Source: Polaromonas sp. (GTDB taxonomy: Bacteria > Pseudomonadota > Gammaproteobacteria > Burkholderiales > Burkholderiaceae_C). Taken from it: a DNA stretch of 48,455 nt. The notes under the pieces are model-generated. The model was given only the letters and a program-made list of their open reading frames with translations, ran no database searches and was not told the origin of the DNA. Position 1 is the stretch's first letter, and every line of letters starts with the position of its first letter. The position numbers and the translations under genes were made by a program. This document shows, in pieces, positions 27,088 through 33,894 of the stretch. Where the stretch lies: positions 1-48,455 of the forward strand of contig NZ_JAAFGZ010000033.1 of assembly GCF_010365105.1 (NCBI RefSeq). Reading direction: 5' to 3'.

Positions 27088-30063
27088 ATGCTGCTCACGA
27101 AAAAATCTTCCAGCCCTTCGGGCTTGACAGCGCGCCTTGCAGGTTCGCCGCGCTTTGTGCAAAGCCTGACACGCGGCCTTTCCCACGCCCTGCCCACCAT
27201 GGACCGGCGTGCTTTTTTGCGGCGCTCGGGTCTGGGTGTTGGCGTCGGTCTGGCAGCGACCCAGCTGACTCTGGTCAAAAAAGCCAGTGCCGCCGCGCCT
27301 GGTGAAACCACTGGCAGCTCAAAAATAGAGGTGAAACGCACCGTTTGTTCGCATTGCTCCGTCGGTTGCGCGGTCGATGCTGTGGTCGAGAACGGCGTCT
27401 GGGTTCGCCAGGAGCCGGTGTTTGACTCGCCGATCAACCTGGGTGCCCATTGTGCCAAGGGTGCTGCGCTGCGCGAACACGGCCATGGCGAATACCGTCT
27501 GCGTTACCCGATGAAGCTTGTCAACGGCAAGTACGAGCGTATCAGCTGGGACACGGCACTGAGCGAAATCACCGAGCGCATGCTGGCCCTGCGCAAGGAA
27601 AGCGGCCCGGACTCGCTGTATGTGATCGGTTCTTCCAAGCACAACAACGAACAGTCGTATTTGCTGCGCAAGTGGATGAGTTTCTGGGGTAGCAACAACT
27701 GCGATCACCAGGCGCGTATCTGCCACTCGACCACGGTGGCCGGCGTGGCCAACACCTGGGGCTACGGCGCCATGACCAATTCGTACAACGACATGCAAAA
27801 CAGCAAGTGTGCGTTGTATATCGGCTCGAATGCCGCCGAGGCCCATCCGGTCAGCATGCTGCACATGCTGCATGCCAAGGAAACCGGCTGCAAGATGATC
27901 GTGGTGGACCCGCGTTTCACGCGAACCGCCGCCAAGGCTGACGAATACATCCGCATCCGCTCCGGCTCCGACATTCCGTTCCTTTTCGGGGTGCTGCATC
28001 ATATTTTCAAGAACGGCTGGGAAGACACCAAGTACATCAACGATCGTGTCTACGGCATGGACAAGATCAAGGAAGAAGTTCTGGCCAAATGGACGCCTGA
28101 CAAGGTGGAAGAGGCCTGCGGCGTGCCTGAAGCCCAGGTGTTCAAGGCCGCCCAGATGATGGCCATGAACCGGCCTTCAACCATCGTCTGGTGTATGGGG
28201 CAGACGCAGCACACCACTGGCAATGCCATCGTGCGCGCCTCGTGCATCCTGCAGCTGGCGCTGGGCAACGTCGGCAAAAGCGGTGGAGGAACCAACATCT
28301 TCCGGGGCCATGACAATGTTCAGGGCGCCACCGATGTCGGCCCCAATCCCGACTCGCTGCCAGGTTACTACGGACTGGCCGAAGGCTCGTGGAAGCATTT
28401 CGCCAAGACCTGGGGTGTTGACTTTGACTGGATCAAGGGCCGCTACGCTTCGCCTGCCATGATGGGCAAGCCCGGCATCACCGTGTCGCGCTGGATCGAC
28501 GGCGTGCTGGAGAAAAACGAATTCATCGATCAGGATTCCAACCTGCGCGGCGTCTTCTACTGGGGCCACGCGCCCAACTCGCAGACCCGTGGCCTGGAGA
28601 TGAAGCGGGCGATGGACAAGCTCGACCTGCTGGTGGTGGTGGACCCCTATCCTTCGGCTACTGCCGCCATGGCCGCCATGCCGGGCAAGGCCGAAGACCT
28701 GAACCCGAACCGCGCGGTGTACCTGCTGCCGGCCGCCACCCAGTTTGAAACCAGCGGCTCCGTGACCGCGTCGAACCGTTCGCTGCAATGGCGTGAAAAA
28801 GTGATTGAGCCGCTGTGGGAAAGCCGCAGCGACCACATGATCATGCAGCAGTTCGCCGACCGCCTGGGCTTTGGCAAGGAGTTGTCAAAGAACTACAAGA
28901 TGCAAAAGGTCAAGGGCATGGACGAGCCCGTGCCCGAAGACATTCTGCGTGAAATCAACAGCAACTGCTGGACCATCGGCTACACCGGCCAGAGCCCGGA
29001 ACGCCTGAAGGCACACATGCGCAACATGCACATGTTTGACGTCAAGACGCTCAAATCCAAAGGCGGAAAAGACAAGGAAACCGGCTACGACACCACCGGC
29101 GACTACTTCGGCCTGCCATGGCCGTGCTGGGGCAACCCTTCGCTCAAGCACCCCGGCTCGCCCAACCTCTACGACATCTCCAAGCACGTCATGGACGGCG
29201 GCGGCAACTTTCGGGCCAACTTCGGCGTCGAGCGCGAAGGCAAGACGCTGCTGGCCGAAGACGGCTCGCACTCGTTGGGCGCGGACATCACCACGGGCTA
29301 CCCGGAGTTTGACCACATCCTGATGAAAAAGCTGGGCTGGTGGGGCGAGTTGAGCGAACCCGAAAAAGCTGCTGCCGAGGGCAAGAACTGGAAAACCGAC
29401 GCGTCAGGCGGCATCATCCGCGTGGTCATGAAAAACCACGGCTGCTATCCGTTTGGCAATGCCAAGGCTAGGGCCGTGGTGTGGAATTTCCCGGATGCAA
29501 TCCCGCAGCACCGCGAACCGCTCTACGGCATCCGGCCCGACCTGGTCGCAAAGTACCCGACGCACGACGACAAGAAGGCGTTCTGGCGTCTGCCCACGCT
29601 GTACAAAACCTTGCAGGACAAGAACATTGCCGACAAGGTGCATGAAAAGTTTCCGATGATCCTGACCTCAGGCCGCTTGGTCGAATACGAAGGAGGCGGC
29701 GAGGAAACCCGCTCCAACCCCTGGCTGGCCGAGTTGCAGCAGGAAATGTTTGTTGAGATCAACCCCAAGGTCGCGTCAGAAAAAGGCATTCGCAATGGCG
29801 AGCGCGCCTGGGTCAGCACGCCGACCGGCGCGCGGCTCAACGTGCAGGCGCTGGTGACTGAACGCGTCGGTCCCGACACCGTGTTCATGCCTTTCCACTT
29901 TTCGGGACGCTGGCAGGGTGCCGACATGCTGGCCTATTACCCGGCAGGCGCGCACCCGGTGGTGCGAGGCGAAGCCGTCAACACCGGCACGACCTACGGC
30001 TACGACAGCGTGACGATGATGCAGGAATCGAAAACGACCGTTTGTAATGTCGAACGAGCATAA
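27088..30063 (+). CDS. Periplasmic formate dehydrogenase alpha (catalytic) subunit
   Basis: A 991-residue molybdenum/tungsten-bis-MGD enzyme exported folded by Tat. It has an extended N-terminus, the Tat motif DRRAFLRRSG at 39-48, a [4Fe-4S] site (C87, C90, C94, C122), and the metal ligand C212 with the adjacent H213 in RICHSTTVAG. The ligand codon is TGC, so it is the cysteine form. The C-terminal MGD-binding part has TSGRLVEYEGGGEETRSNPW. It oxidises formate at the outer face and passes electrons to beta and gamma. GGAG precedes the ATG by 9 bases. It is 45 bases from fdhX and 12 bases from the beta gene. Confidence 0.95.
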   Translation: MLLTKKSSSPSGLTARLAGSPRFVQSLTRGLSHALPTMDRRAFLRRSGLGVGVGLAATQLTLVKKASAAAPGETTGSSKIEVKRTVCSHCSVGCAVDAVVENGVWVRQEPVFDSPINLGAHCAKGAALREHGHGEYRLRYPMKLVNGKYERISWDTALSEITERMLALRKESGPDSLYVIGSSKHNNEQSYLLRKWMSFWGSNNCDHQARICHSTTVAGVANTWGYGAMTNSYNDMQNSKCALYIGSNAAEAHPVSMLHMLHAKETGCKMIVVDPRFTRTAAKADEYIRIRSGSDIPFLFGVLHHIFKNGWEDTKYINDRVYGMDKIKEEVLAKWTPDKVEEACGVPEAQVFKAAQMMAMNRPSTIVWCMGQTQHTTGNAIVRASCILQLALGNVGKSGGGTNIFRGHDNVQGATDVGPNPDSLPGYYGLAEGSWKHFAKTWGVDFDWIKGRYASPAMMGKPGITVSRWIDGVLEKNEFIDQDSNLRGVFYWGHAPNSQTRGLEMKRAMDKLDLLVVVDPYPSATAAMAAMPGKAEDLNPNRAVYLLPAATQFETSGSVTASNRSLQWREKVIEPLWESRSDHMIMQQFADRLGFGKELSKNYKMQKVKGMDEPVPEDILREINSNCWTIGYTGQSPERLKAHMRNMHMFDVKTLKSKGGKDKETGYDTTGDYFGLPWPCWGNPSLKHPGSPNLYDISKHVMDGGGNFRANFGVEREGKTLLAEDGSHSLGADITTGYPEFDHILMKKLGWWGELSEPEKAAAEGKNWKTDASGGIIRVVMKNHGCYPFGNAKARAVVWNFPDAIPQHREPLYGIRPDLVAKYPTHDDKKAFWRLPTLYKTLQDKNIADKVHEKFPMILTSGRLVEYEGGGEETRSNPWLAELQQEMFVEINPKVASEKGIRNGERAWVSTPTGARLNVQALVTERVGPDTVFMPFHFSGRWQGADMLAYYPAGAHPVVRGEAVNTGTTYGYDSVTMMQESKTTVCNVERA

Positions 30064-30075
30064 GGAAGAATAAAA

Positions 30076-30696
30076 ATGGCACGCATGAAATTTGTCTGTG
30101 ATGCGGAGCGTTGCATCGAATGCAACGGCTGCGTCACCGCATGCAAAAACGAAAACGAAGTCCCGTGGGGTGTGAACCGCCGCCGCGTGGTGACACTCAA
30201 CGACGGTGTTCCGGGCGAAAAATCGATTTCGGTGGCCTGCATGCACTGCAGCGACGCGCCCTGCATGGCGGTGTGTCCTGTCAACTGCTTTTACCGCACC
30301 GACGAAGGTGTGGTGCTGCACGACAAGGACATCTGCATCGGCTGCGGCTACTGCTCGTATGCCTGCCCGTTCGGCGCGCCGCAGTTCCCCTCCACCGGCA
30401 CCTTCGGTGTGCGCGGCAAGATGGACAAATGCACATTCTGCGCCGGTGGCCCCGAGGTTAACGGCAGCCAGGCTGAGTTTGAGAAATACGGCCGCAACCG
30501 TCTGGCAGAAGGCAAATTGCCAGCTTGTGCCGAGATGTGTTCCACCAAGGCCTTGCTGGCGGGCGATGGCGATGTGGTGGCGGATATTTTCCGCAACCGC
30601 GTCGTGCAGCGCGGCAAAGGCGCGGAAGTCTGGGGCTGGGGCACGGCTTATGGCTCGAAACAGGCGGGTCAGCCGCCAGCAGGAGCGAAATCATGA
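30076..30696 (+). CDS. Periplasmic formate dehydrogenase beta (ferredoxin) subunit
   Basis: A 206-residue electron-transfer subunit with four [4Fe-4S] sites: CIECNGCVTAC (near 13), CMHCSDAPCMAVC (near 57), CIGCGYCSYAC (near 90), and CTFC...CAEMC (119-155). It lacks the C-terminal membrane anchor of the E. coli FdnH/FdoH type, as usual in the FdhX-type enzymes. It relays electrons from alpha to the cytochrome b subunit. Its stop overlaps the start of the next small gene (ATGA). Confidence 0.94.
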   Translation: MARMKFVCDAERCIECNGCVTACKNENEVPWGVNRRRVVTLNDGVPGEKSISVACMHCSDAPCMAVCPVNCFYRTDEGVVLHDKDICIGCGYCSYACPFGAPQFPSTGTFGVRGKMDKCTFCAGGPEVNGSQAEFEKYGRNRLAEGKLPACAEMCSTKALLAGDGDVVADIFRNRVVQRGKGAEVWGWGTAYGSKQAGQPPAGAKS

Positions 30697-30923
30697 AACG
30701 GCTTGCACTGCTGATTCCGGTTTTGGCTGCCTTGGCGGGCTTGTCTGCATGCGGCGAAAAGCCGCAGACCATGGGCGGCAACAAGGGCCATGTGGCCGCG
30801 TTCGAGGGCGCGAAAAACCCCTTTGTCGCGCCGGGCTGGAATGCCGGTGACAAAAACAGCTGGGAGCAGGGGCTGAAAACCCGCATGCAGAACACCCAGA
30901 ACGAGTACTCCAAGATTAACTGA
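30693..30923 (+). CDS. Small lipoprotein in the formate dehydrogenase operon
   Basis: A 76-residue protein starting at 30693, overlapping the beta stop by four bases. The signal MKRLALLIPVLAALAGLSAC ends in a lipobox (LSAC, Cys 20). The mature part (56 residues) is polar and has conserved-looking AKNPFVAPGWNAGDKNSW and ends QNEYSKIN. A place between beta and gamma suggests it is an accessory subunit anchored in a membrane. I know no named family. The longer frame from 30525 runs through the beta gene and is rejected. Confidence 0.8.
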   Translation: MKRLALLIPVLAALAGLSACGEKPQTMGGNKGHVAAFEGAKNPFVAPGWNAGDKNSWEQGLKTRMQNTQNEYSKIN

Positions 30924-30928
30924 TCGGA

Positions 30929-30969
30929 GGCCTTATGAAACATGCGCAATTAGCTATATTTTTAATAGC
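30929..30969 (+). repeat. Family-1 dispersed repeat, copy F, spanning a gene start
   Basis: AGGCCTTATGAAACATGCGC, a two-base link, then TTAGCTATATTTTTAATAGC. It covers the downstream half of the GGAGG ribosome site, the ATG at 30935 and codons for QLAIFLIAIG, the hydrophobic part of the gamma signal peptide. The match to the core is good; the left half is looser. Confidence 0.5.
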
Positions 30970-32152
30970 AATTGGCCTGGCTGGATCGGTTGCTGCGCAG
31001 GCACCTGCATCTGCACCTGTCGCTTCCGTGCCCGTCATGGCGGCACCGGCACCGGCCGCCCTTCAGCCTGTGCCCGGCGTGTCTGCGTCTGCTGGCGGCA
31101 TCCAGGGACAGAATATTTTCGAAGTCAAGCCCGATGCCAGCGAGCTTCCCGGTTATGCCAGCCAGACCAATGGCGAACGCGCCAAAGTCCAGCCCGGCAA
31201 CAATGCCCCCATGTGGCGCCAGGTAGGCGAGGGCGTGACCGGCTACAGCAGCCTGCCCAAAAGCCAGGCGCCTGAAGCGGGTAACCTGATCCAGCCGTTT
31301 GTGCAATACCCCGGTTCGCGCCTGACCAACGCCGGCGAAGCCTGGCGCCAGGTGCGCAACAACTGGTTGATTCCCTACGGCGGCGCCTTGCTGCTGATCG
31401 TGGTCGGCGCCATAGCCCTGTTCTACCTGGGTAAGGGCAGCATCAAGCAGCATGGCGCCAACACTGGCCGCAAAATCGAGCGCTTCACGCCCTTTGAACG
31501 TTCAGCGCACTGGGCCAATGCCATTGCGTTTTGCATTCTGGCCATTTCCGGCATTTTGATGGCTTTCGGCAAATTCTTTGCGCTGCCGGTCATGGGTGGC
31601 CAGCTCTTTGGCTGGCTGGCTTATGCGCTCAAGAACCTGCACAACTTTGCCGGACCGGTGTTTGCCGTTTCACTGCTGGTCGTGTTTTTCACTTTTGTGC
31701 GCGACAACCTGCCAAGCAAGGGCGATTTGCGCTGGCTGCTCAAGGGTGGCGGCATCCTGTCGGATAAGGAAGTGCCGTCGCACCGCTTCAACGCGGGTGA
31801 AAAAGTGGTGTTCTGGGGCGGCGTGCTGTTCCTGGGCATGGTCGTGATCGGCTCAGGACTCGTGCTTGACATGCTGCTGCCCGGCCTGCTGTACGAGCGC
31901 AGCACGATGCAGATCGCCCACATGGTGCATGCTGTCGCCACGGTGCTGATGATGGCGATGTTCATCGGTCACATCTACATCGGCACGATTGGCATGGAAG
32001 GCGCCTATCAAGGCATGAAAACCGGTTACGTCGATGAAACCTGGGCCAGGGAACACCACGAGTACTGGTACGACGACATCAAGGCGGGACGTATTCCCGC
32101 ACAGCGCACCGAGCCTGCGCCGTCCGCCGGTCCTGCCGCCGTGCAGGCATAA
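30935..32152 (+). CDS. Periplasmic formate dehydrogenase gamma (cytochrome b556) subunit
   Basis: A 405-residue membrane subunit that takes electrons to the quinone pool. It has a signal peptide (1-22), a periplasmic part of about 120 residues (QNIFEVKPDASELPGY), a first membrane helix (GGALLLIVVGAIALFYLG), then the four-helix cytochrome b domain starting ERFTPFERSAHWANA. Likely haem ligand histidines are in AHWANA, LHNFAG and later HMVHA and GHIYIG. Length and layout match the long-type gamma of FdhX systems. GGAGG lies 5 bases upstream. The signal peptide is partly encoded by a dispersed repeat. Confidence 0.93.
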   Translation: MKHAQLAIFLIAIGLAGSVAAQAPASAPVASVPVMAAPAPAALQPVPGVSASAGGIQGQNIFEVKPDASELPGYASQTNGERAKVQPGNNAPMWRQVGEGVTGYSSLPKSQAPEAGNLIQPFVQYPGSRLTNAGEAWRQVRNNWLIPYGGALLLIVVGAIALFYLGKGSIKQHGANTGRKIERFTPFERSAHWANAIAFCILAISGILMAFGKFFALPVMGGQLFGWLAYALKNLHNFAGPVFAVSLLVVFFTFVRDNLPSKGDLRWLLKGGGILSDKEVPSHRFNAGEKVVFWGGVLFLGMVVIGSGLVLDMLLPGLLYERSTMQIAHMVHAVATVLMMAMFIGHIYIGTIGMEGAYQGMKTGYVDETWAREHHEYWYDDIKAGRIPAQRTEPAPSAGPAAVQA

Positions 32153-32172
32153 ACCAACGAGTGAGAATTCGC

Positions 32173-32562
32173 ATGAAAAAACTTCTGATCTCCAGCCTGC
32201 TGCTGGGTGCCTGCTCGCTGGTGGCGGCCAAGCTCCCGCCGCCAACGCCCGAGGCGAAGGCCAAGTCCGATGAAGCTGCCGCCAAGTCTGCATGGGCCGG
32301 CAAGGTCGATGCCTTCCAGCTGTGCCAGGTGCAGGACCGGGTGGCCGCCAGCTACCGGATGTCTGCCCAGGCTGCCAGCAAGGAAATCAAGTCGGCTACG
32401 GCCACGCCACCCTGTGCTGATCCGGGCACTTACACCTACGCACCGGCTGAAGCGCCCAAGCCCCTGGAAGCTTCAGGCGCTCATTCACCGGCCGCTACGG
32501 CCACCAGTCCTCCGAGCAGCAAAGTGCCCGATGCCGTCATGAATCCGGCTCAAAAACCCTAA
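32173..32562 (+). CDS. Small exported protein in the formate dehydrogenase operon
   Basis: A 129-residue protein; the ATG at 32173 begins MKKLLISSLLLGACSLVAAK, a signal peptide (with a possible lipobox LLGAC). The mature part has two Cys (FQLCQVQDRVAASY and TPPCADPGTY) that could form a disulfide, and a Pro/Ala/Ser-rich tail from about 95. The gene follows gamma after 20 bases and ends just before a terminator, so it is the last of the structural unit. I recognise no named family. Confidence 0.75.
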   Translation: MKKLLISSLLLGACSLVAAKLPPPTPEAKAKSDEAAAKSAWAGKVDAFQLCQVQDRVAASYRMSAQAASKEIKSATATPPCADPGTYTYAPAEAPKPLEASGAHSPAATATSPPSSKVPDAVMNPAQKP

Positions 32563-32583
32563 TTTCCTGTTTCTTTTATTCTG

Positions 32584-32616
32584 AAAGGCCGGGCCGCGAG
32601 GCGCCGGCCTTTTTTT
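32584..32616 (+). terminator. Rho-independent terminator
   Basis: AAAGGCCGG (32584-32592) pairs with CCGGCCTTT (32604-32612), followed by a T-run to 32616. It closes the formate dehydrogenase structural operon and separates it from fdhD, which starts only 17 bases later. fdhD then needs read-through or its own promoter. Confidence 0.8.
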
Positions 32617-32632
32617 ACGGTAATCTTTTTTC

Positions 32633-33700
32633 ATGACACTTCCCCTTCTGACCCAAGCCCGGGCGCCCCTGACCAGCGAAATTGACGCGGTCAACGAATT
32701 TGGCGAACTGCAAAAAGTCTCGATTCCTGCCGAGCGTGCGCTGACGGTCTATGTGGACAAGCGCGAACTGGTCACGCTGATGACACTGGGGGCGAATCCC
32801 GAACTGCTGGTGCTGGGTTACCTGCGCAACCAGCGCCTGGTGCGCAGCGTGGCCGATATCGAATCGATCACGGTTGATTGGGACGTGGGCGCCGCCGCCG
32901 TCAAGACACGTCACGGCATTGAGGACATCGAGGAAAAAACCGCCCGCCGCGTTGTCACCACCGGCTGCGGTCAAGGCAGCGTGTTTGGTGGCCTGATGGA
33001 CGAGGTGGACCAGATCGAACTGCCCGAAGATGCCGTCATCACGCAAAGCCAGCTCTACGGGCTGGTCAATACCATCCGGCTCAAGGAAACGACGTACAAA
33101 TCGGCCGGTTCGGTACACGCCTGCGCGCTGTTTTCAACCGTCTCAGGTGAATCCGACATGCTGCTGTTTGTCGAAGATGTGGGACGGCACAACGCCATCG
33201 ACACCATTGCCGGCTGGATGTGGTGTATGGCCCCCACGCTCCCCGCTTCGCGTGGTTCGCTGCCCCCCGAGGGGGCCGCTGCGCCTGCAGCCCGGCAAAG
33301 CCGGTTCTGCGGCCCTGGCTCGCCTGGAGAAGACGCCCCTGCTCCTGCCTTGCTTCCTGAAGCTTCGCTGGGCGATGTCGCTGTACCCGTCTTGCTCGCT
33401 CTCCCTTTGGGTGAGGGCAGGGGTGAGGGCTCCCCGGCCTCAGACACCCAGCACCTGGTCTTCTATACCACCGGCCGGCTGACCAGCGAAATGGTCATCA
33501 AGTCGGCGCAGATGGGCGTGCCGGTGGTGGTGTCGCGCAGCGGCATCACGCAGATGGGCCACCAGGTTGCGCAATCGGTTGGCTTGTGTGCGATTGGCCG
33601 GGCGACCAACAAGCGGTTTCTTTGTTACACCCATGCCGGGCGGCTCAGGCTGGAGCCGGGCTTGCTGGCGGCACATCCTGCCTCAGCCGTTCAGGGATGA
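32633..33700 (+). CDS. fdhD: Formate dehydrogenase sulfurtransferase FdhD, with repeat-derived insert
   Basis: A 355-residue cytoplasmic protein that passes sulfur from a cysteine desulfurase to the bis-MGD cofactor of formate dehydrogenases. Visible motifs are VTTGCGQGS with the reactive Cys near 121, SVHACALF, FVEDVGRHNAIDTIAG, and YTTGRLTSEMVIKSA. Between the last two lie about 75 extra residues (about 200-274), Pro/Ala/Gly-rich and encoded by dispersed repeats. Without them the length is about 280, normal for the family. The frame stays open, so a full-length protein is possible. It likely serves both formate dehydrogenases in the window. Confidence 0.93.
   Translation: MTLPLLTQARAPLTSEIDAVNEFGELQKVSIPAERALTVYVDKRELVTLMTLGANPELLVLGYLRNQRLVRSVADIESITVDWDVGAAAVKTRHGIEDIEEKTARRVVTTGCGQGSVFGGLMDEVDQIELPEDAVITQSQLYGLVNTIRLKETTYKSAGSVHACALFSTVSGESDMLLFVEDVGRHNAIDTIAGWMWCMAPTLPASRGSLPPEGAAAPAARQSRFCGPGSPGEDAPAPALLPEASLGDVAVPVLLALPLGEGRGEGSPASDTQHLVFYTTGRLTSEMVIKSAQMGVPVVVSRSGITQMGHQVAQSVGLCAIGRATNKRFLCYTHAGRLRLEPGLLAAHPASAVQG
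33231..33443 (+). repeat. Composite repeat insert inside fdhD (families 2 and 3)
   Basis: The left part (about 33231-33315) holds CGCTGCCCCCCGAGGGGGCC and CCCGGCAAAGCCGGTTCTGC, a palindrome pair that I recognise as common between genes in Comamonadaceae (family 3). The right part (about 33400-33443) is a family-2 copy, CCCTTTGGGTGAGGGCAGGG, read as LPLGEGRGEG in the same frame as in the formate dehydrogenase alpha gene. Confidence 0.65.
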
Positions 33701-33729
33701 GCCGGGTGGCCTGCGCGAGAAATACTCTT

Positions 33730-33779
33730 ATTTTGATAGCTATCAACGCACGCTGGATATGCGAAAAAGGCCTATTTTT
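33730..33779 (+). repeat. Family-1 dispersed repeat, copy G
   Basis: Intergenic copy between fdhD and the ABC permease gene: TTTTGATAGCTATCAACGCA, then CGCTGGATATGCGAAAAAGG and CCTATTTTT. It is the inverse orientation of copy C, and the two share the GGCCTNTTTCGCATA arm. The rest of the 194-base gap holds no gene. Confidence 0.6.
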
Positions 33780-33894
33780 CTTGTAAAAATTGTCTTAAGC
33801 ACACAGCAGCCCCAGCCTGGCGGCGAAGATGTGCAGCCCTGCACATCAACCCTTCAGGGCGCACCCCATACCGGTTCTGCGCTAAGGTCACGCC

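Noticed and set aside
27721..27723. Selenocysteine at the formate dehydrogenase active site
   Set aside because: The codon is TGC, a plain cysteine; the other enzyme also has TGC at 16147.
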